From positions 1-64,000 of the forward strand of contig JBQTIX010000044.1 in NCBI GenBank assembly GCA_052387695.1: DNA of 64,000 nucleotides. Direction: 5' to 3'. The translations under genes and the position numbers were made by a program. Source of the stretch: Panacagrimonas sp052387695. Its GTDB lineage: Bacteria; Pseudomonadota; Gammaproteobacteria; Nevskiales; Nevskiaceae. The notes below the pieces were generated by a model that saw only the letters and a list, made by a program, of their open reading frames with translations, was not told the origin of the DNA and made no database searches. This document shows, piece after piece, positions 7,895-16,351 of this stretch (the stretch's first letter is position 1; each line of letters opens with the position of its first letter).

Positions 7895-10846
7895 TCAGAA
7901 ATTCTGCGTGATACGCGCGAAGAAGAAACGACCGATGGTATCGAACGTCTCGACGTCGGTGTTTCCGTTGGTCACGTTATTCTGGTACAGGATCGGTGGC
8001 TGCTTGTCGCCAATGTTGTCGACGCCAACCAGCAGTTTGGTCCGGTACTCCGACTTCGTGCTCTCCCCCGATTTGGACTTGAATGCGGGCAGGGTGTACT
8101 GCACCGAGGCGTTGAAATAGCTGTGCGATCCGATGTTCAGCGTGATCTGCTCGGGTGCTCCGTCACCATCCGTATCCGGCACCGGATTGCCATCGGCGTC
8201 CTTGACCTTGAAGCCATGGACGTAGCGCCAGGTCAGCAGGGTTTCGAAGTCGCCGATATCCCAGTCGACGGAGCCCAGACCGCGCCAGCGCGCGAAGTTT
8301 CCATCCTGCCGGTCGAAGGTGCCATCCACTTCGATCTTCTGATTCAGAACCGTGCGCTCGAACTCCTCGGTGTAGGTGCTATCCAACCCCAACCGGATCT
8401 TGCCGAAGCGGGTGGTAGGCACCCGGTACTTGAAGCCCAGGTCAACTCCGGAGGTATCGATCTCGCCGAGATTGAAGATCGGCTGGTCGATAAATTTGAC
8501 CTGCCCTTCCGGGCCTCGATTGATCAGACCGCAGAATGTATCGGCACCGGTCTGCCGGCACAGCGTCGCCGTGGTGTTCACGTCCAGCGGCTCGATGGTG
8601 TCGTCGAGCTGGTACTGCCAGAAGTCGACCGTGACCGACAATCCCTTCAGGAAATTGGGGTCGTAAACGAAGCCGTAGGTCAGTACGTCACCGTCCTCGG
8701 GCTCGAGATCCGTATTGCCCCTGAAGCGGCCTGTAACCTGCCCGTTGTCGGGAATGAAGGCTCCATCCGGGACCACGTTCTGGCATACCAGTTCCAGAAA
8801 GTCCGGGGCGTCCAATGCCGCCTGGGTGAGCCCGGTGCAGGGATCGGTGAAGGTGGCCGCGTTGGCGGTAACATTGAGGAACAGGTCGGTGATGGTGGGT
8901 GCGCGGAACACCTCGGCATAGCTGGCCCGCACCAGGAGTTCCTGCATGGGCCGGTACTCGATGGCACCCTTGAGATTGGTCGAGCTGCCAAAGCGGGAGT
9001 AGTCCGAGTAACGACCCCCCAGAATCACGTTGAGTTGTTCGACAAAAGGCTTGCCGGACAACAGGGGCAGGAATAACTCCCCATAGTACTCACGTGCCCG
9101 CAGTTCGCCTTCGGTCGGGTTGGTGCAGGTCTCTTCGGCCAACTGACAGAGGAGCTGTGTCTCTCCCGTACCTCGTGCGAGGAAGTCGACATCGTTGCTG
9201 AGCGTCTGCTCGCGATATTCGAAACCCAATGCCAACTGCGCCGCACCGGCCGGCAACTGGAACAGGGTGCCGTTGAAGTTGAGGTTGGCGATCTTGAGGT
9301 CACGCGTGCGGTTGATGCCATAGGACGCATTGGCCGCCGCGAATTGTGCGGCCTGTGCCGGATCGGCCAACGCCGAAGGCAGGTTGAAAATGTTGAGCGG
9401 CGTACAGTTGGCGATCGGGTTGCCCGGCGTGCCACAGGTAGGATCCTGAATACCGTTGCTGGGATCGTTGTCCGCTGCGTCGAAGGACGGCCCGAGCGCG
9501 GCGCGGATACCGGGCGTGAACAGGTAGCCAAAGGTGTCGGTCGATTCCTCGGTGCGCCCCTGAGACAGGCTCGCGTCGTAGCGCCAGCCGGAGATCAGCG
9601 GCAGGTCGCCGCGGATGCCCAGATTGATCTGGCCATTATTGGTTTCCGATTCCGATCGTCGATTGCCCAGACCCAGGAGTCGGAACGTGGCGTTCGGATT
9701 CACCGCATCGACGCCGCCGAAGTCGGTACCGAAGGGGTTGTAAACATTGTCCCCCGAAATCACCACATTGTCCGGCCGGGTGTCGAACGGCAAGGGGGCG
9801 ATCTGGAAGCCGGACTTGGTGTTGTTGTAGAACAGCTCGGCGTACCCCTCGACCTTGTCCGCGATCTGATAGTTGGCCACCGTGAAAAGGCCCACACGCT
9901 CCTGCGGCGTCAGGATCAGATTGAACGGCTGGTAGTTGAACGTGTCCGCACCGGTGAAGCAGTGGTAGTCGTCGAACGAATCGCCCACGGCGTCCACGTT
10001 GCGCGTGACGCTGCCGCAGCCGAACTGGGTTGCGAGCGCGCCTCCCGGCGCGAAAAACAACCGTCCGGTCGGCGTGCGACTGGAACCCGCGGCCGACACC
10101 ACACCACCGTAGAGGTACAGGGCGTCCTTGGCGAAATCGCGGTCGCCGGCCGAGATGCCTTCCTGGTCGTTGTAATTCAGCCCCATCGTCACGTTGCCCT
10201 TGTCGGTATTGAAGCCCCACGACAGGTTGACGCTTTGACGATCACCATCGTCCTCGCTAGTGACACCGGCGTCATAGCTCAATTCCAGGCCGGTATAGCC
10301 CTTGCGAGTGATGAAGTTGACCACGCCGCCGATGGCGTCCGAGCCGTAGATCGCGGACGCGCCCTCCTTGAGGACCTCCACCTTCTCGATCAGGTTGATC
10401 GGGATAGCGTTGATATCCACACCTTCGGAGATACCGTTGGTGACCGCCGTGAGCCGACGGCCGTTGAGCAGCACGAGCGTGCGCTGTTCGTTGAGGCCGC
10501 GCAGCGAGACGACCGCTGCACCCGTTCCGCCACCGTTGTTGACGCGAGGATTGGTGGCGGCGCCCGAAATGGACGGGAGTTCCTGCACCAGATCGCCCAA
10601 TGTGGTGACGCCGGTCGCTTCGATCGTGGCGCGGTCGATGGTGAATATCGGGCTCGCGGTTTCGGTATCGACGCGGCGGATGCGCGAGCCGGTCACCTGG
10701 ACCTTGTCGAGTTCCACCGATTTCCCGGCGGGCTTGTCCGCGTCCTGACCCAGCGCCGGCCCCGAGACGGCGACCGCCACACCCGTACCGGCAAGCATGG
10801 CTCCCTGTGCCGCGCGCCGCATTGCTTCTTCTATGCTCAACGTCAT
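7895..10846 (-). CDS. TonB-dependent receptor of the hydroxylase/sulfotransferase island
   Basis: A 983-residue outer-membrane receptor. The start is the ATG at 10846, preceded by AGGGAG at 6 bases; a longer in-frame start at 10972 would add 42 residues with no signal-peptide character. A signal peptide (Ala/Gly-rich, ending near GPALGQ) is followed by a TonB-box-like VELDKVQVTGSRIRR, a plug domain (LVQELPSISG, VVSLRGLNEQRTLVLLNGRR, IEKVEVLKEGASAIYGSDAIGG) and a barrel ending FARITQNF. The family is the large TonB receptor group with a VTGSRI box seen in xanthomonads and relatives, mostly of unknown substrate. It is divergent from the Asp/Asn hydroxylase gene at 11003 and upstream of the TPR-sulfotransferase. 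Its role as substrate importer, sensor or modification target is not determined by sequence. Confidence 0.93.
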   Translation of the reverse strand: MTLSIEEAMRRAAQGAMLAGTGVAVAVSGPALGQDADKPAGKSVELDKVQVTGSRIRRVDTETASPIFTIDRATIEATGVTTLGDLVQELPSISGAATNPRVNNGGGTGAAVVSLRGLNEQRTLVLLNGRRLTAVTNGISEGVDINAIPINLIEKVEVLKEGASAIYGSDAIGGVVNFITRKGYTGLELSYDAGVTSEDDGDRQSVNLSWGFNTDKGNVTMGLNYNDQEGISAGDRDFAKDALYLYGGVVSAAGSSRTPTGRLFFAPGGALATQFGCGSVTRNVDAVGDSFDDYHCFTGADTFNYQPFNLILTPQERVGLFTVANYQIADKVEGYAELFYNNTKSGFQIAPLPFDTRPDNVVISGDNVYNPFGTDFGGVDAVNPNATFRLLGLGNRRSESETNNGQINLGIRGDLPLISGWRYDASLSQGRTEESTDTFGYLFTPGIRAALGPSFDAADNDPSNGIQDPTCGTPGNPIANCTPLNIFNLPSALADPAQAAQFAAANASYGINRTRDLKIANLNFNGTLFQLPAGAAQLALGFEYREQTLSNDVDFLARGTGETQLLCQLAEETCTNPTEGELRAREYYGELFLPLLSGKPFVEQLNVILGGRYSDYSRFGSSTNLKGAIEYRPMQELLVRASYAEVFRAPTITDLFLNVTANAATFTDPCTGLTQAALDAPDFLELVCQNVVPDGAFIPDNGQVTGRFRGNTDLEPEDGDVLTYGFVYDPNFLKGLSVTVDFWQYQLDDTIEPLDVNTTATLCRQTGADTFCGLINRGPEGQVKFIDQPIFNLGEIDTSGVDLGFKYRVPTTRFGKIRLGLDSTYTEEFERTVLNQKIEVDGTFDRQDGNFARWRGLGSVDWDIGDFETLLTWRYVHGFKVKDADGNPVPDTDGDGAPEQITLNIGSHSYFNASVQYTLPAFKSKSGESTKSEYRTKLLVGVDNIGDKQPPILYQNNVTNGNTDVETFDTIGRFFFARITQNF

Positions 10847-11002
10847 GTCGATGGCTCCCTTGTGGTGGTGGCTTGCATCAGACGCTTGCGGCGCATCGCG
10901 ACGCGGCAGCGCCAGACGACTACAACCAGACCGTATTCCCCTGACACCGTGATCGTCAAGAATCCGTAACAATCCTGTGCATCCTTACTACGCGTCCCGC
11001 TG

Positions 11003-11656
11003 ATGCTCGACCTGCCCGGCAGACCCGAGTTGCCCAAACTGCAATGGATCGGCGGGGCGGCCCGTTTGCCGCTACGCGTCGACGCGGGGCGCCTCGCTAC
11101 CGAAGTCGCGACGCTGCCGGAGGCACTCTGGGGCAGCCGCGGCGGGAGAGTCGGCGTACATGAAGCAGCGGAGGCGATCTGGTTGCGCGGGCACGCGCCA
11201 GCCCAGGGCATACTGCCGATTGAAGACCGGCCGCCGCTCGCACAACTGCCGTATGTGCGCGAATTGATCGGGATCACCTTGGGCGGATCGGCACAACGAT
11301 GCCTGCTGGCGCGACTACCGGCGGGCGCGGTGATCGGGTTGCATGTTGATCGCGCGCCCTACTTTGCCAAGACGCTGCGCGTTCACGTGCCCATCCTCAC
11401 CCACCCTGGCGTCCACATGCTCAGCGCCGGCCGCTGCTACACGATGTCTACGGGCGAGGCCTGGACCTTGAACAACTCCGCGCCGCACGCGGTGTGGAAC
11501 GCGCACACGCTTCTGCCGCGCACGCACCTGATCTGCGACTTCGTTCCCACTCCGCGGCTGCTGGACCTGCTGGGGCGCGCGGAACGCGAACTGGGCAGGA
11601 TCGACGACGCCGTCCTTGCACGCGTCTCGATGGCGGCGCCCGTGGAGCGCGGGTGA
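11003..11656 (+). CDS. Asp/Asn beta-hydroxylase-like 2OG oxygenase
   Basis: A 217-residue protein of the aspartyl/asparaginyl beta-hydroxylase family, which adds a hydroxyl group to the beta carbon of Asp or Asn using Fe(II) and 2-oxoglutarate. Visible residues are H114 and D116 in IGLHVDRAPYF, R126 and H128 in LRVHVPILTHPGV, H162 in APHAVWN and R173 in RTHLICDF. These match the conserved core of the short bacterial members. There is no signal peptide. The start lacks a clear Shine-Dalgarno but agrees in position with the homologous domain of the 613-residue fusion nearby. Its TGA is followed directly by the ATG of the sulfotransferase at 11657, so the two are translationally coupled. Confidence 0.85.
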   Translation: MLDLPGRPELPKLQWIGGAARLPLRVDAGRLATEVATLPEALWGSRGGRVGVHEAAEAIWLRGHAPAQGILPIEDRPPLAQLPYVRELIGITLGGSAQRCLLARLPAGAVIGLHVDRAPYFAKTLRVHVPILTHPGVHMLSAGRCYTMSTGEAWTLNNSAPHAVWNAHTLLPRTHLICDFVPTPRLLDLLGRAERELGRIDDAVLARVSMAAPVERG

Positions 11657-12355
11657 ATGATCGCGACACCGACATTCGTATTTCTGCACCTGCCGAAAAC
11701 CGGCGGCACCTTCCTCAACGAGGCCCTGATCCGCTTCGTGCCCGGCAGCCGCCAGCTCGGTTATCACCTCCCGCGTTCCATGATCCCGTCGTCGCTGGCG
11801 CAGTTGCCGGTGCTCGGTTTCGTGCGCAGCCCCTGGAGTTACTACGTTTCCTGGTACTCCTTCCAGTATGCACTGGCGCGCCGCAACGCCTTGTTCAACG
11901 TGATGAGCGAGAACGGCCGACTGGACTTCCAGGGCACCGTGAGCAATCTCCTTGATCTCGGCGCCGGGTCGCCGCTGCTGGATCAACTGCTGCCGCACAT
12001 GCCGGCCGGGTACGGCAATCGCGGACTGAATCTGCCCGCGTTTGCGCTGGCGTCGATCCGCAATTCCTGGAAGGGTTTTTACGGCTTTCTGTTCGACCAT
12101 CTCTACGCGCCCTCGATGCCCGGAGTCCTGCGTCTGGCACGCCAGGAAAGGCTGCGCGGCGATTTCCTCGACGCTCTGCAACGGCTCGAAACACCGATCT
12201 CGCCGGAGTTGCGCGCATACGTGGAAAGCGACTCGGCGCGCAACACCTCGCCGCATGGCTTTTACACGAGCTATTACGACGACGAGCTGCGCGACAAGGT
12301 CGCGATCCGCGATCGCGACGTGATCAATGCGATGGGGTATCGGTTCGGGGATTGA
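11657..12355 (+). CDS. Sulfotransferase-like protein coupled to the hydroxylase
   Basis: A 232-residue protein beginning VFLHLPKTGGTFLNEAL (residues 8-24), the PAPS 5'-phosphosulfate loop in the LPKTGGT form typical of carbohydrate and Sulfotransfer_2-type enzymes. LGFVRSPWSYYVSWY (R57, S65) is the 3'-phosphate-binding motif. It probably sulfates a hydroxyl acceptor. It starts immediately after the stop codon of the Asp/Asn hydroxylase gene, and that tight coupling suggests the two act in sequence on the same molecule. No signal peptide is present. It differs from the TPR-linked and fused sulfotransferases nearby, which carry the PRSGTT/PRSGST loop form, so the island has two separate sulfotransferase lineages. 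Confidence 0.8.
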   Translation: MIATPTFVFLHLPKTGGTFLNEALIRFVPGSRQLGYHLPRSMIPSSLAQLPVLGFVRSPWSYYVSWYSFQYALARRNALFNVMSENGRLDFQGTVSNLLDLGAGSPLLDQLLPHMPAGYGNRGLNLPAFALASIRNSWKGFYGFLFDHLYAPSMPGVLRLARQERLRGDFLDALQRLETPISPELRAYVESDSARNTSPHGFYTSYYDDELRDKVAIRDRDVINAMGYRFGD

Positions 12356-12364
12356 GTAGTCGGT

Positions 12365-12483
12365 GTAGGTCGGTTCAAGCCGAAGGCGGAACCGACTTGC
12401 CGCCCGACAACACGCCCGCATTTTCAACCCGCCCGCTGCGTCGGCTCCGGCCGCGAACGGCGCGCGGCCTTGAGCCGACCTAC
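12365..12483. repeat. GTAGGTCGG palindromic element, copy 1
   Basis: GTAGGTCGGTTCAAGCC at 12365-12381 is mirrored by GGCCTTGAGCCGACCTAC at 12466-12483. A shorter internal hairpin (GTCGGTTC with GAACCGAC) is nested at the left end. The element fills the gap between two convergent genes and its right arm includes the TAG stop of the fusion gene on the minus strand. A related element is at 52328-52420. It is REP-like and probably acts as a bidirectional terminator. Confidence 0.6.
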
Positions 12484-14321
12484 GGGAGGTCAGGCCTCAG
12501 ATTGCGCAAGCGAGTCCACGTGTTTTCGACGCCCGGGAGAACGGCCGCAATCTCGTTCTCATACCGGCGCCACTTCTCCGGCGCCGGCGCCGAAACCCCG
12601 TGGCGGGCAACCGGAGCGGTGCTCGTGACGCGCTTCGTAAGACCTTCATCAAAGTCGATTCCGGCGAACGCGCAGATCCGCCGCGTGAGCCGTTCCGGAT
12701 CGGCGACTAATTCCACGTACTCCAGCGACATCCAGCGCTCTTGCGGCAGGCGCGCCAGATCATCGAGCCCGATGCGATTGGCCGACTCCCACTGGAACGC
12801 GGCGATTTCAGCCGGGCTGCGTCCACGCTGCTGATCCCAGCGCGGCGGCAACAGCAGGGACCAGGGCTCGCTCCGACCCGGCAGATTCGGATAGGTGATG
12901 AATTTTCCCGAAGCCCAGGCGTCGATGATGCTGGCCAGGTTCTCGCGCGGATCGCGCCATAAAAGCAAATATCGCGCGCCCGGGAACAGGCGTTCCAGGA
13001 ATGGAATGCGCAGGATGTTCTTCGGCGTCTTCTCCAGCACCCGCAGCGCGCCGGCGGCCTGCCAGGGTTGTCCTTGTGCGTCGCGCAGACGCTCGATGAA
13101 ACGCGCGCGCAGGGCTTCGATGCGCTCCGCCGTCACCTGGCGCTCATCGAGCCGGTTGTCCGGCACCCCGGACGCGCCGGGTCGCAGCGCCGGATCACCT
13201 TCGATCAGCCAGTGCGCTTCGCCGCCCACGGTCCAGAGTTGCTCGCTGCACGCCAGGGTTTCGAACAGCAGCGTGCTGCCGCTCCGCGGAGCGGCGACGA
13301 CGATCAGAGGACGGTCGAGTGGCGTGCGCATCGCGATCGACGGGCCACGCCCCGCGTCAATGGATTCGACCAGCGGCTTGTCGCTCGCTTCGATCTCGAC
13401 CGCGTGGCGCAGGATGCGCGCTTCCAGCACGGTCATCAGCGCGACCCCGTTGGCCCGCATGCGCAGACCCTCGGCGATTTCGGCGACAGCGGCGCGCAAG
13501 GCGTCTCGCGTCTGCGCGAATCGCGCGCGGCCCGCAGGAGAATCCCCAAACACGGTCCAGAGCTGGCGCCAGTCCTGGGCGAATCCGAGCAGCGCCGCCT
13601 GGGTCCTGGCGAGGCGCCGGTGCGCGGGCTCGTCATCGATCGGCGTCGCCTCGGCCTCAACGCAAAGATCCTGTACCAGCAGGTCCACCTCGCCCGGCGG
13701 CAGTACCGCGTCCGCCGGCAGGCGCTCCGTCGTCAGGCTCACGTCCTGGCCGGGTCGAAATGGCCAGGTGCGGTCCTGGCTGGCGCCGCGCAAGGCCCAA
13801 TGCCAGAACGAGGCGCTGCCGCTGGTATCGGCGACGAGATGAATGCGCTCATGCGGGGAATCGTTGTCGACGCGATGCAGCCGCCAGTTGTCGAACAGCC
13901 AGGCTTCGCCGGCCTGCATATGCACCCACTCGTCACCGCAGGAGAAGCGCACGCCGGGGTTGGTGACAACGGGGATGTGCACGCGCACGCGGCGGAACCA
14001 GTGCAGGTTGATGTCGGCGTGTTCGGGCACGCAGGCGCCGGGCGCAAGGCGCATCAGGCGGGCGCGACTCCAGACCACGCCGAAGCTGGACAGCAGTTGG
14101 CGGACATACCCGCAGGCGTGCAGCCAGGGCGTGGGCAGCATGGGGCCGCCGACATCGTCGTTTTCAAGGCCGTTGCGACTGATCAGGCGTAGCGAGCTGT
14201 TGCCCGCGAAGTCGGCCGGATGCCGCTTCCAGGCCTCGGCCGGCAGCGCGGCGACCTCCGTGCGTAACCGGTCCACGTCGAAGCGCACCGGCAGACGGAT
14301 GAAGGGATGGGGCAGCTTCAC
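12480..14321 (-). CDS. Asp/Asn beta-hydroxylase-sulfotransferase fusion protein
   Basis: A 613-residue fusion. Residues about 5-170 are an Asp/Asn beta-hydroxylase domain: H101 and D103 in PEHADINLHW, R113 and H115 in RVRVHIPVVTNPGV, H149 in WRLHRVDN, R159 in ERIHLVAD. A helical linker (about 210-330) leads to a PAPS sulfotransferase domain (about 337-605) with VVAAPRSGSTLLFE at 341-354 and LLLWRDPRENLASIID (R456, S464). The two activities in one chain suggest that the hydroxyl installed by the first domain, or one on the same substrate, is sulfated by the second. It is the last gene of a minus-strand unit and overlaps the upstream TPR-hydroxylase gene by 4 bases (ATGA). I know of no characterised protein with this architecture. 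Confidence 0.87.
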   Translation of the reverse strand: MKLPHPFIRLPVRFDVDRLRTEVAALPAEAWKRHPADFAGNSSLRLISRNGLENDDVGGPMLPTPWLHACGYVRQLLSSFGVVWSRARLMRLAPGACVPEHADINLHWFRRVRVHIPVVTNPGVRFSCGDEWVHMQAGEAWLFDNWRLHRVDNDSPHERIHLVADTSGSASFWHWALRGASQDRTWPFRPGQDVSLTTERLPADAVLPPGEVDLLVQDLCVEAEATPIDDEPAHRRLARTQAALLGFAQDWRQLWTVFGDSPAGRARFAQTRDALRAAVAEIAEGLRMRANGVALMTVLEARILRHAVEIEASDKPLVESIDAGRGPSIAMRTPLDRPLIVVAAPRSGSTLLFETLACSEQLWTVGGEAHWLIEGDPALRPGASGVPDNRLDERQVTAERIEALRARFIERLRDAQGQPWQAAGALRVLEKTPKNILRIPFLERLFPGARYLLLWRDPRENLASIIDAWASGKFITYPNLPGRSEPWSLLLPPRWDQQRGRSPAEIAAFQWESANRIGLDDLARLPQERWMSLEYVELVADPERLTRRICAFAGIDFDEGLTKRVTSTAPVARHGVSAPAPEKWRRYENEIAAVLPGVENTWTRLRNLRPDLP

Positions 14322-15619
14322 GCTAGGTCACCTTCGCGTTCCACCTCGCAGCGGAAATCGCCGATGGCTTCCACCAGATGCGTGACCGCAACGCGTTCGG
14401 CTTCGTCGAGATGGGGATTCCAGATGTCGCAGATCAATACGACGCGGGTGCGGTCACTGCGGTTCCAGGCCTCGTGCTCGTAGGTGTCGTCAAATACCAG
14501 CGCGCTACCTTCCTTCCACTCGTGAATCTGGTCCGCGACATCGAGTGCGCAGTCGGGCGGGACGATCAGGGGCAGATGACAGACCACGCGTGTGTTGGTG
14601 ACGCCGCGATGCCGCAGCAGGTGCGTGCCGGGTTCGAGCACGGAGAACATCGTCTCGGGCGCGTGATCACGAATGCGCGCGAGCGGCAGCCGGTCGATCG
14701 CAGCTTTTGTACGCGGACAGCGGTTCGCCAGTTCGTTGCGCTGTCGCCCGTGACGATAAAAATAAAAGCCATCCCAGACCGCTGCGCCTTGCGCACTACG
14801 CAGATTGGCCTGGGCCAGGGGCGCGGAGTCGAACACGGGTTCGCGGCACTCGCGCTGCGACAGCACCGTGAGCAGCTCTTCGCGGATCGCCACCGTTTCG
14901 TTCTCCAGCGCCTCCATCCACGGGAACAAGGCGCGATCGAGGTAGGGGCTCGGCGGCGGGCCGGGGAAATACAGGAAGGTGGGACGCTGGCGCGGATCCG
15001 TCCATTCCGCGGATACGTCGCCAAGCCATATTGACAAGCAGTGCTCTACCCGTCTTAGCGCGTCGGGTCCGAACTCGGCACGCAGCGGTTCGAGCACCCG
15101 GCCGAAGAAGAATTCGCGCCGTCCGCGATTCACGTATTTGAGCGCGTTGCGGACCGCGGGGCCGAGTGCTTCGTCGGTCGTCGCCGGATCGAGCCAGCGA
15201 CCCTGCTTCTGCGCGTCCTGGATCGCGCGCAGATAGGTTCGCAGGGCACGATGCGGCTCGTGCCTGGCTTCAAGGACAGCGCCCAGATGAAGCCGCGTGA
15301 CGTAGGCCGCGGGCTGGAGTCGCAGGGCGCGCTGGAACGCGTTGATGGCGCCGTCGGAATTGCCGGCGTCCTTCAGGACCAGGCCGAGTTGGGTCAAGGC
15401 GACCACGTGCTCGGGCTGTACGGCAATCGCCTGGGACAGAACCTGCACGGCGCGCAGCACAGCGCCGCGCCGCGCCAGGACGGTGCCCAGTAGCGCGAGC
15501 GCGTCGGCGTCGTCCGGCATGCTGGCGAGATGGTTCTCGCACAATCCCTCGGCCTCGTCCGAACGTCCGGCGAGCAGTGCTTCGCGCGCCGCAGCGGTGA
15601 TCGAAGTGCTCGGATTCAT
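14318..15619 (-). CDS. TPR-repeat Asp/Asn beta-hydroxylase
   Basis: A 433-residue protein with TPR repeats (about 5-140) followed by an Asp/Asn beta-hydroxylase domain (about 190-430). The core is LLRHRGVTNTRVVCHLPL (H337, R344, H348) with EHEAWN (H382) and RTRVVLICDIW (R392). G339 replaces the acidic iron ligand, as in human AspH, where iron is held by two histidines; the other hydroxylase domains here keep HxD. The TPR part is analogous to the one on human AspH and presumably binds a polypeptide substrate. There is no signal peptide. It lies 30 bases downstream of a TlpA-like thioredoxin gene and overlaps the fusion gene by 4 bases, so the three form one operon. Confidence 0.87.
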   Translation of the reverse strand: MNPSTSITAAAREALLAGRSDEAEGLCENHLASMPDDADALALLGTVLARRGAVLRAVQVLSQAIAVQPEHVVALTQLGLVLKDAGNSDGAINAFQRALRLQPAAYVTRLHLGAVLEARHEPHRALRTYLRAIQDAQKQGRWLDPATTDEALGPAVRNALKYVNRGRREFFFGRVLEPLRAEFGPDALRRVEHCLSIWLGDVSAEWTDPRQRPTFLYFPGPPPSPYLDRALFPWMEALENETVAIREELLTVLSQRECREPVFDSAPLAQANLRSAQGAAVWDGFYFYRHGRQRNELANRCPRTKAAIDRLPLARIRDHAPETMFSVLEPGTHLLRHRGVTNTRVVCHLPLIVPPDCALDVADQIHEWKEGSALVFDDTYEHEAWNRSDRTRVVLICDIWNPHLDEAERVAVTHLVEAIGDFRCEVEREGDLA

Positions 15620-15649
15620 CGTTGGGGGGTCGATACGGTCGGCGCTCGC

Positions 15650-16234
15650 TCAGGGCGAGGCGACCGGCGGATGAGGCGGACCGAGCTGACGCAAGAGGCC
15701 GACCGCCATGTCGCGGATGTCGTCGCTGAAATTCTCTGCATAGCCCAGCCAGATCATGTGCACCTTGCCCTCGGGCGTGAGCAGAAAGGTGGCGGGCAGT
15801 TTCCACGGGCCGTAGCGGCTCATGGCGATGCCGATCGGATCACCGATCACGGGATAGCTGACCGGGTTGACTTCAAGAAATCGGCGCGCCTTGGGAATGT
15901 CATCGTCGACGTTGACGCCGATGATCTCGAAGCGATCGCCGAAACCCATCTCGGCAATCTGGCCACGCATGCGATTCAGTTCGGGCATCGATTGCAGGCA
16001 GGGCGTACACCAGGTGGCCCAGAAGTCCACCGCCACGACCTTGCCGCGATAGTCCGACAGTTTGGTTCCGGCCTTGCCATTGAGGATCAGCCCGGCGATT
16101 TCGGGCGCCACCGAGCCGAACGCGATCAACTGGAGACGCTTCGCCGGGGTGGGCTCGATCGCCCGCACGCTCTGGCAATGGAATGCGGCCAGCAGCGTCG
16201 CCAGGAGGAGGGGAAGGACGGGGAGCATTCGCAT
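15650..16234 (-). CDS. TlpA/ResA-like thioredoxin-fold protein
   Basis: A 194-residue exported thioredoxin-fold protein. A signal peptide (about 1-25, ending SVRA) precedes an AhpC/TSA-Redoxin-type domain with the active site WATWCTPC (about residues 72-79), a cis-Pro in WKLPATFLL, and the TlpA-like inserted FEIIGVNVDDD strand. It would reduce disulfides in the periplasm or at the membrane, as TlpA and ResA do. It is first in a minus-strand operon with the TPR-hydroxylase and the fusion protein, which suggests that the substrate of those enzymes may contain cysteines or meet an oxidising compartment. That link is inference; TlpA-like proteins are common and can be unrelated to neighbours. Confidence 0.85.
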   Translation of the reverse strand: MRMLPVLPLLLATLLAAFHCQSVRAIEPTPAKRLQLIAFGSVAPEIAGLILNGKAGTKLSDYRGKVVAVDFWATWCTPCLQSMPELNRMRGQIAEMGFGDRFEIIGVNVDDDIPKARRFLEVNPVSYPVIGDPIGIAMSRYGPWKLPATFLLTPEGKVHMIWLGYAENFSDDIRDMAVGLLRQLGPPHPPVASP

Positions 16235-16351
16235 GGACGGATCGGGACAGCGACAATCGTTCGGAGCCGCACCCTAACGCGCTTCTCCGCCCCGCGGGAA
16301 GTGCACGACGACCGTGCGGGGCAGGAGGCAGATCATGCAGGACACAAGACC

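Noticed and set aside
9344..10969. 541-codon plus-strand frame over the island TonB receptor
   Set aside because: Antisense shadow of a clearly functional receptor; composition biased and no domains.
5422..16234. A small RiPP-type precursor gene inside the island
   Set aside because: Gaps between genes are short and no small open frame with a ribosome binding site and a conserved-looking leader was found; the substrate may be encoded elsewhere.
15530..16351. N-terminal extension of the histidine phosphatase frame
   Set aside because: It crosses the divergent TlpA-like gene and hydroxylase start; the ATG at 16352 gives the normal protein start.
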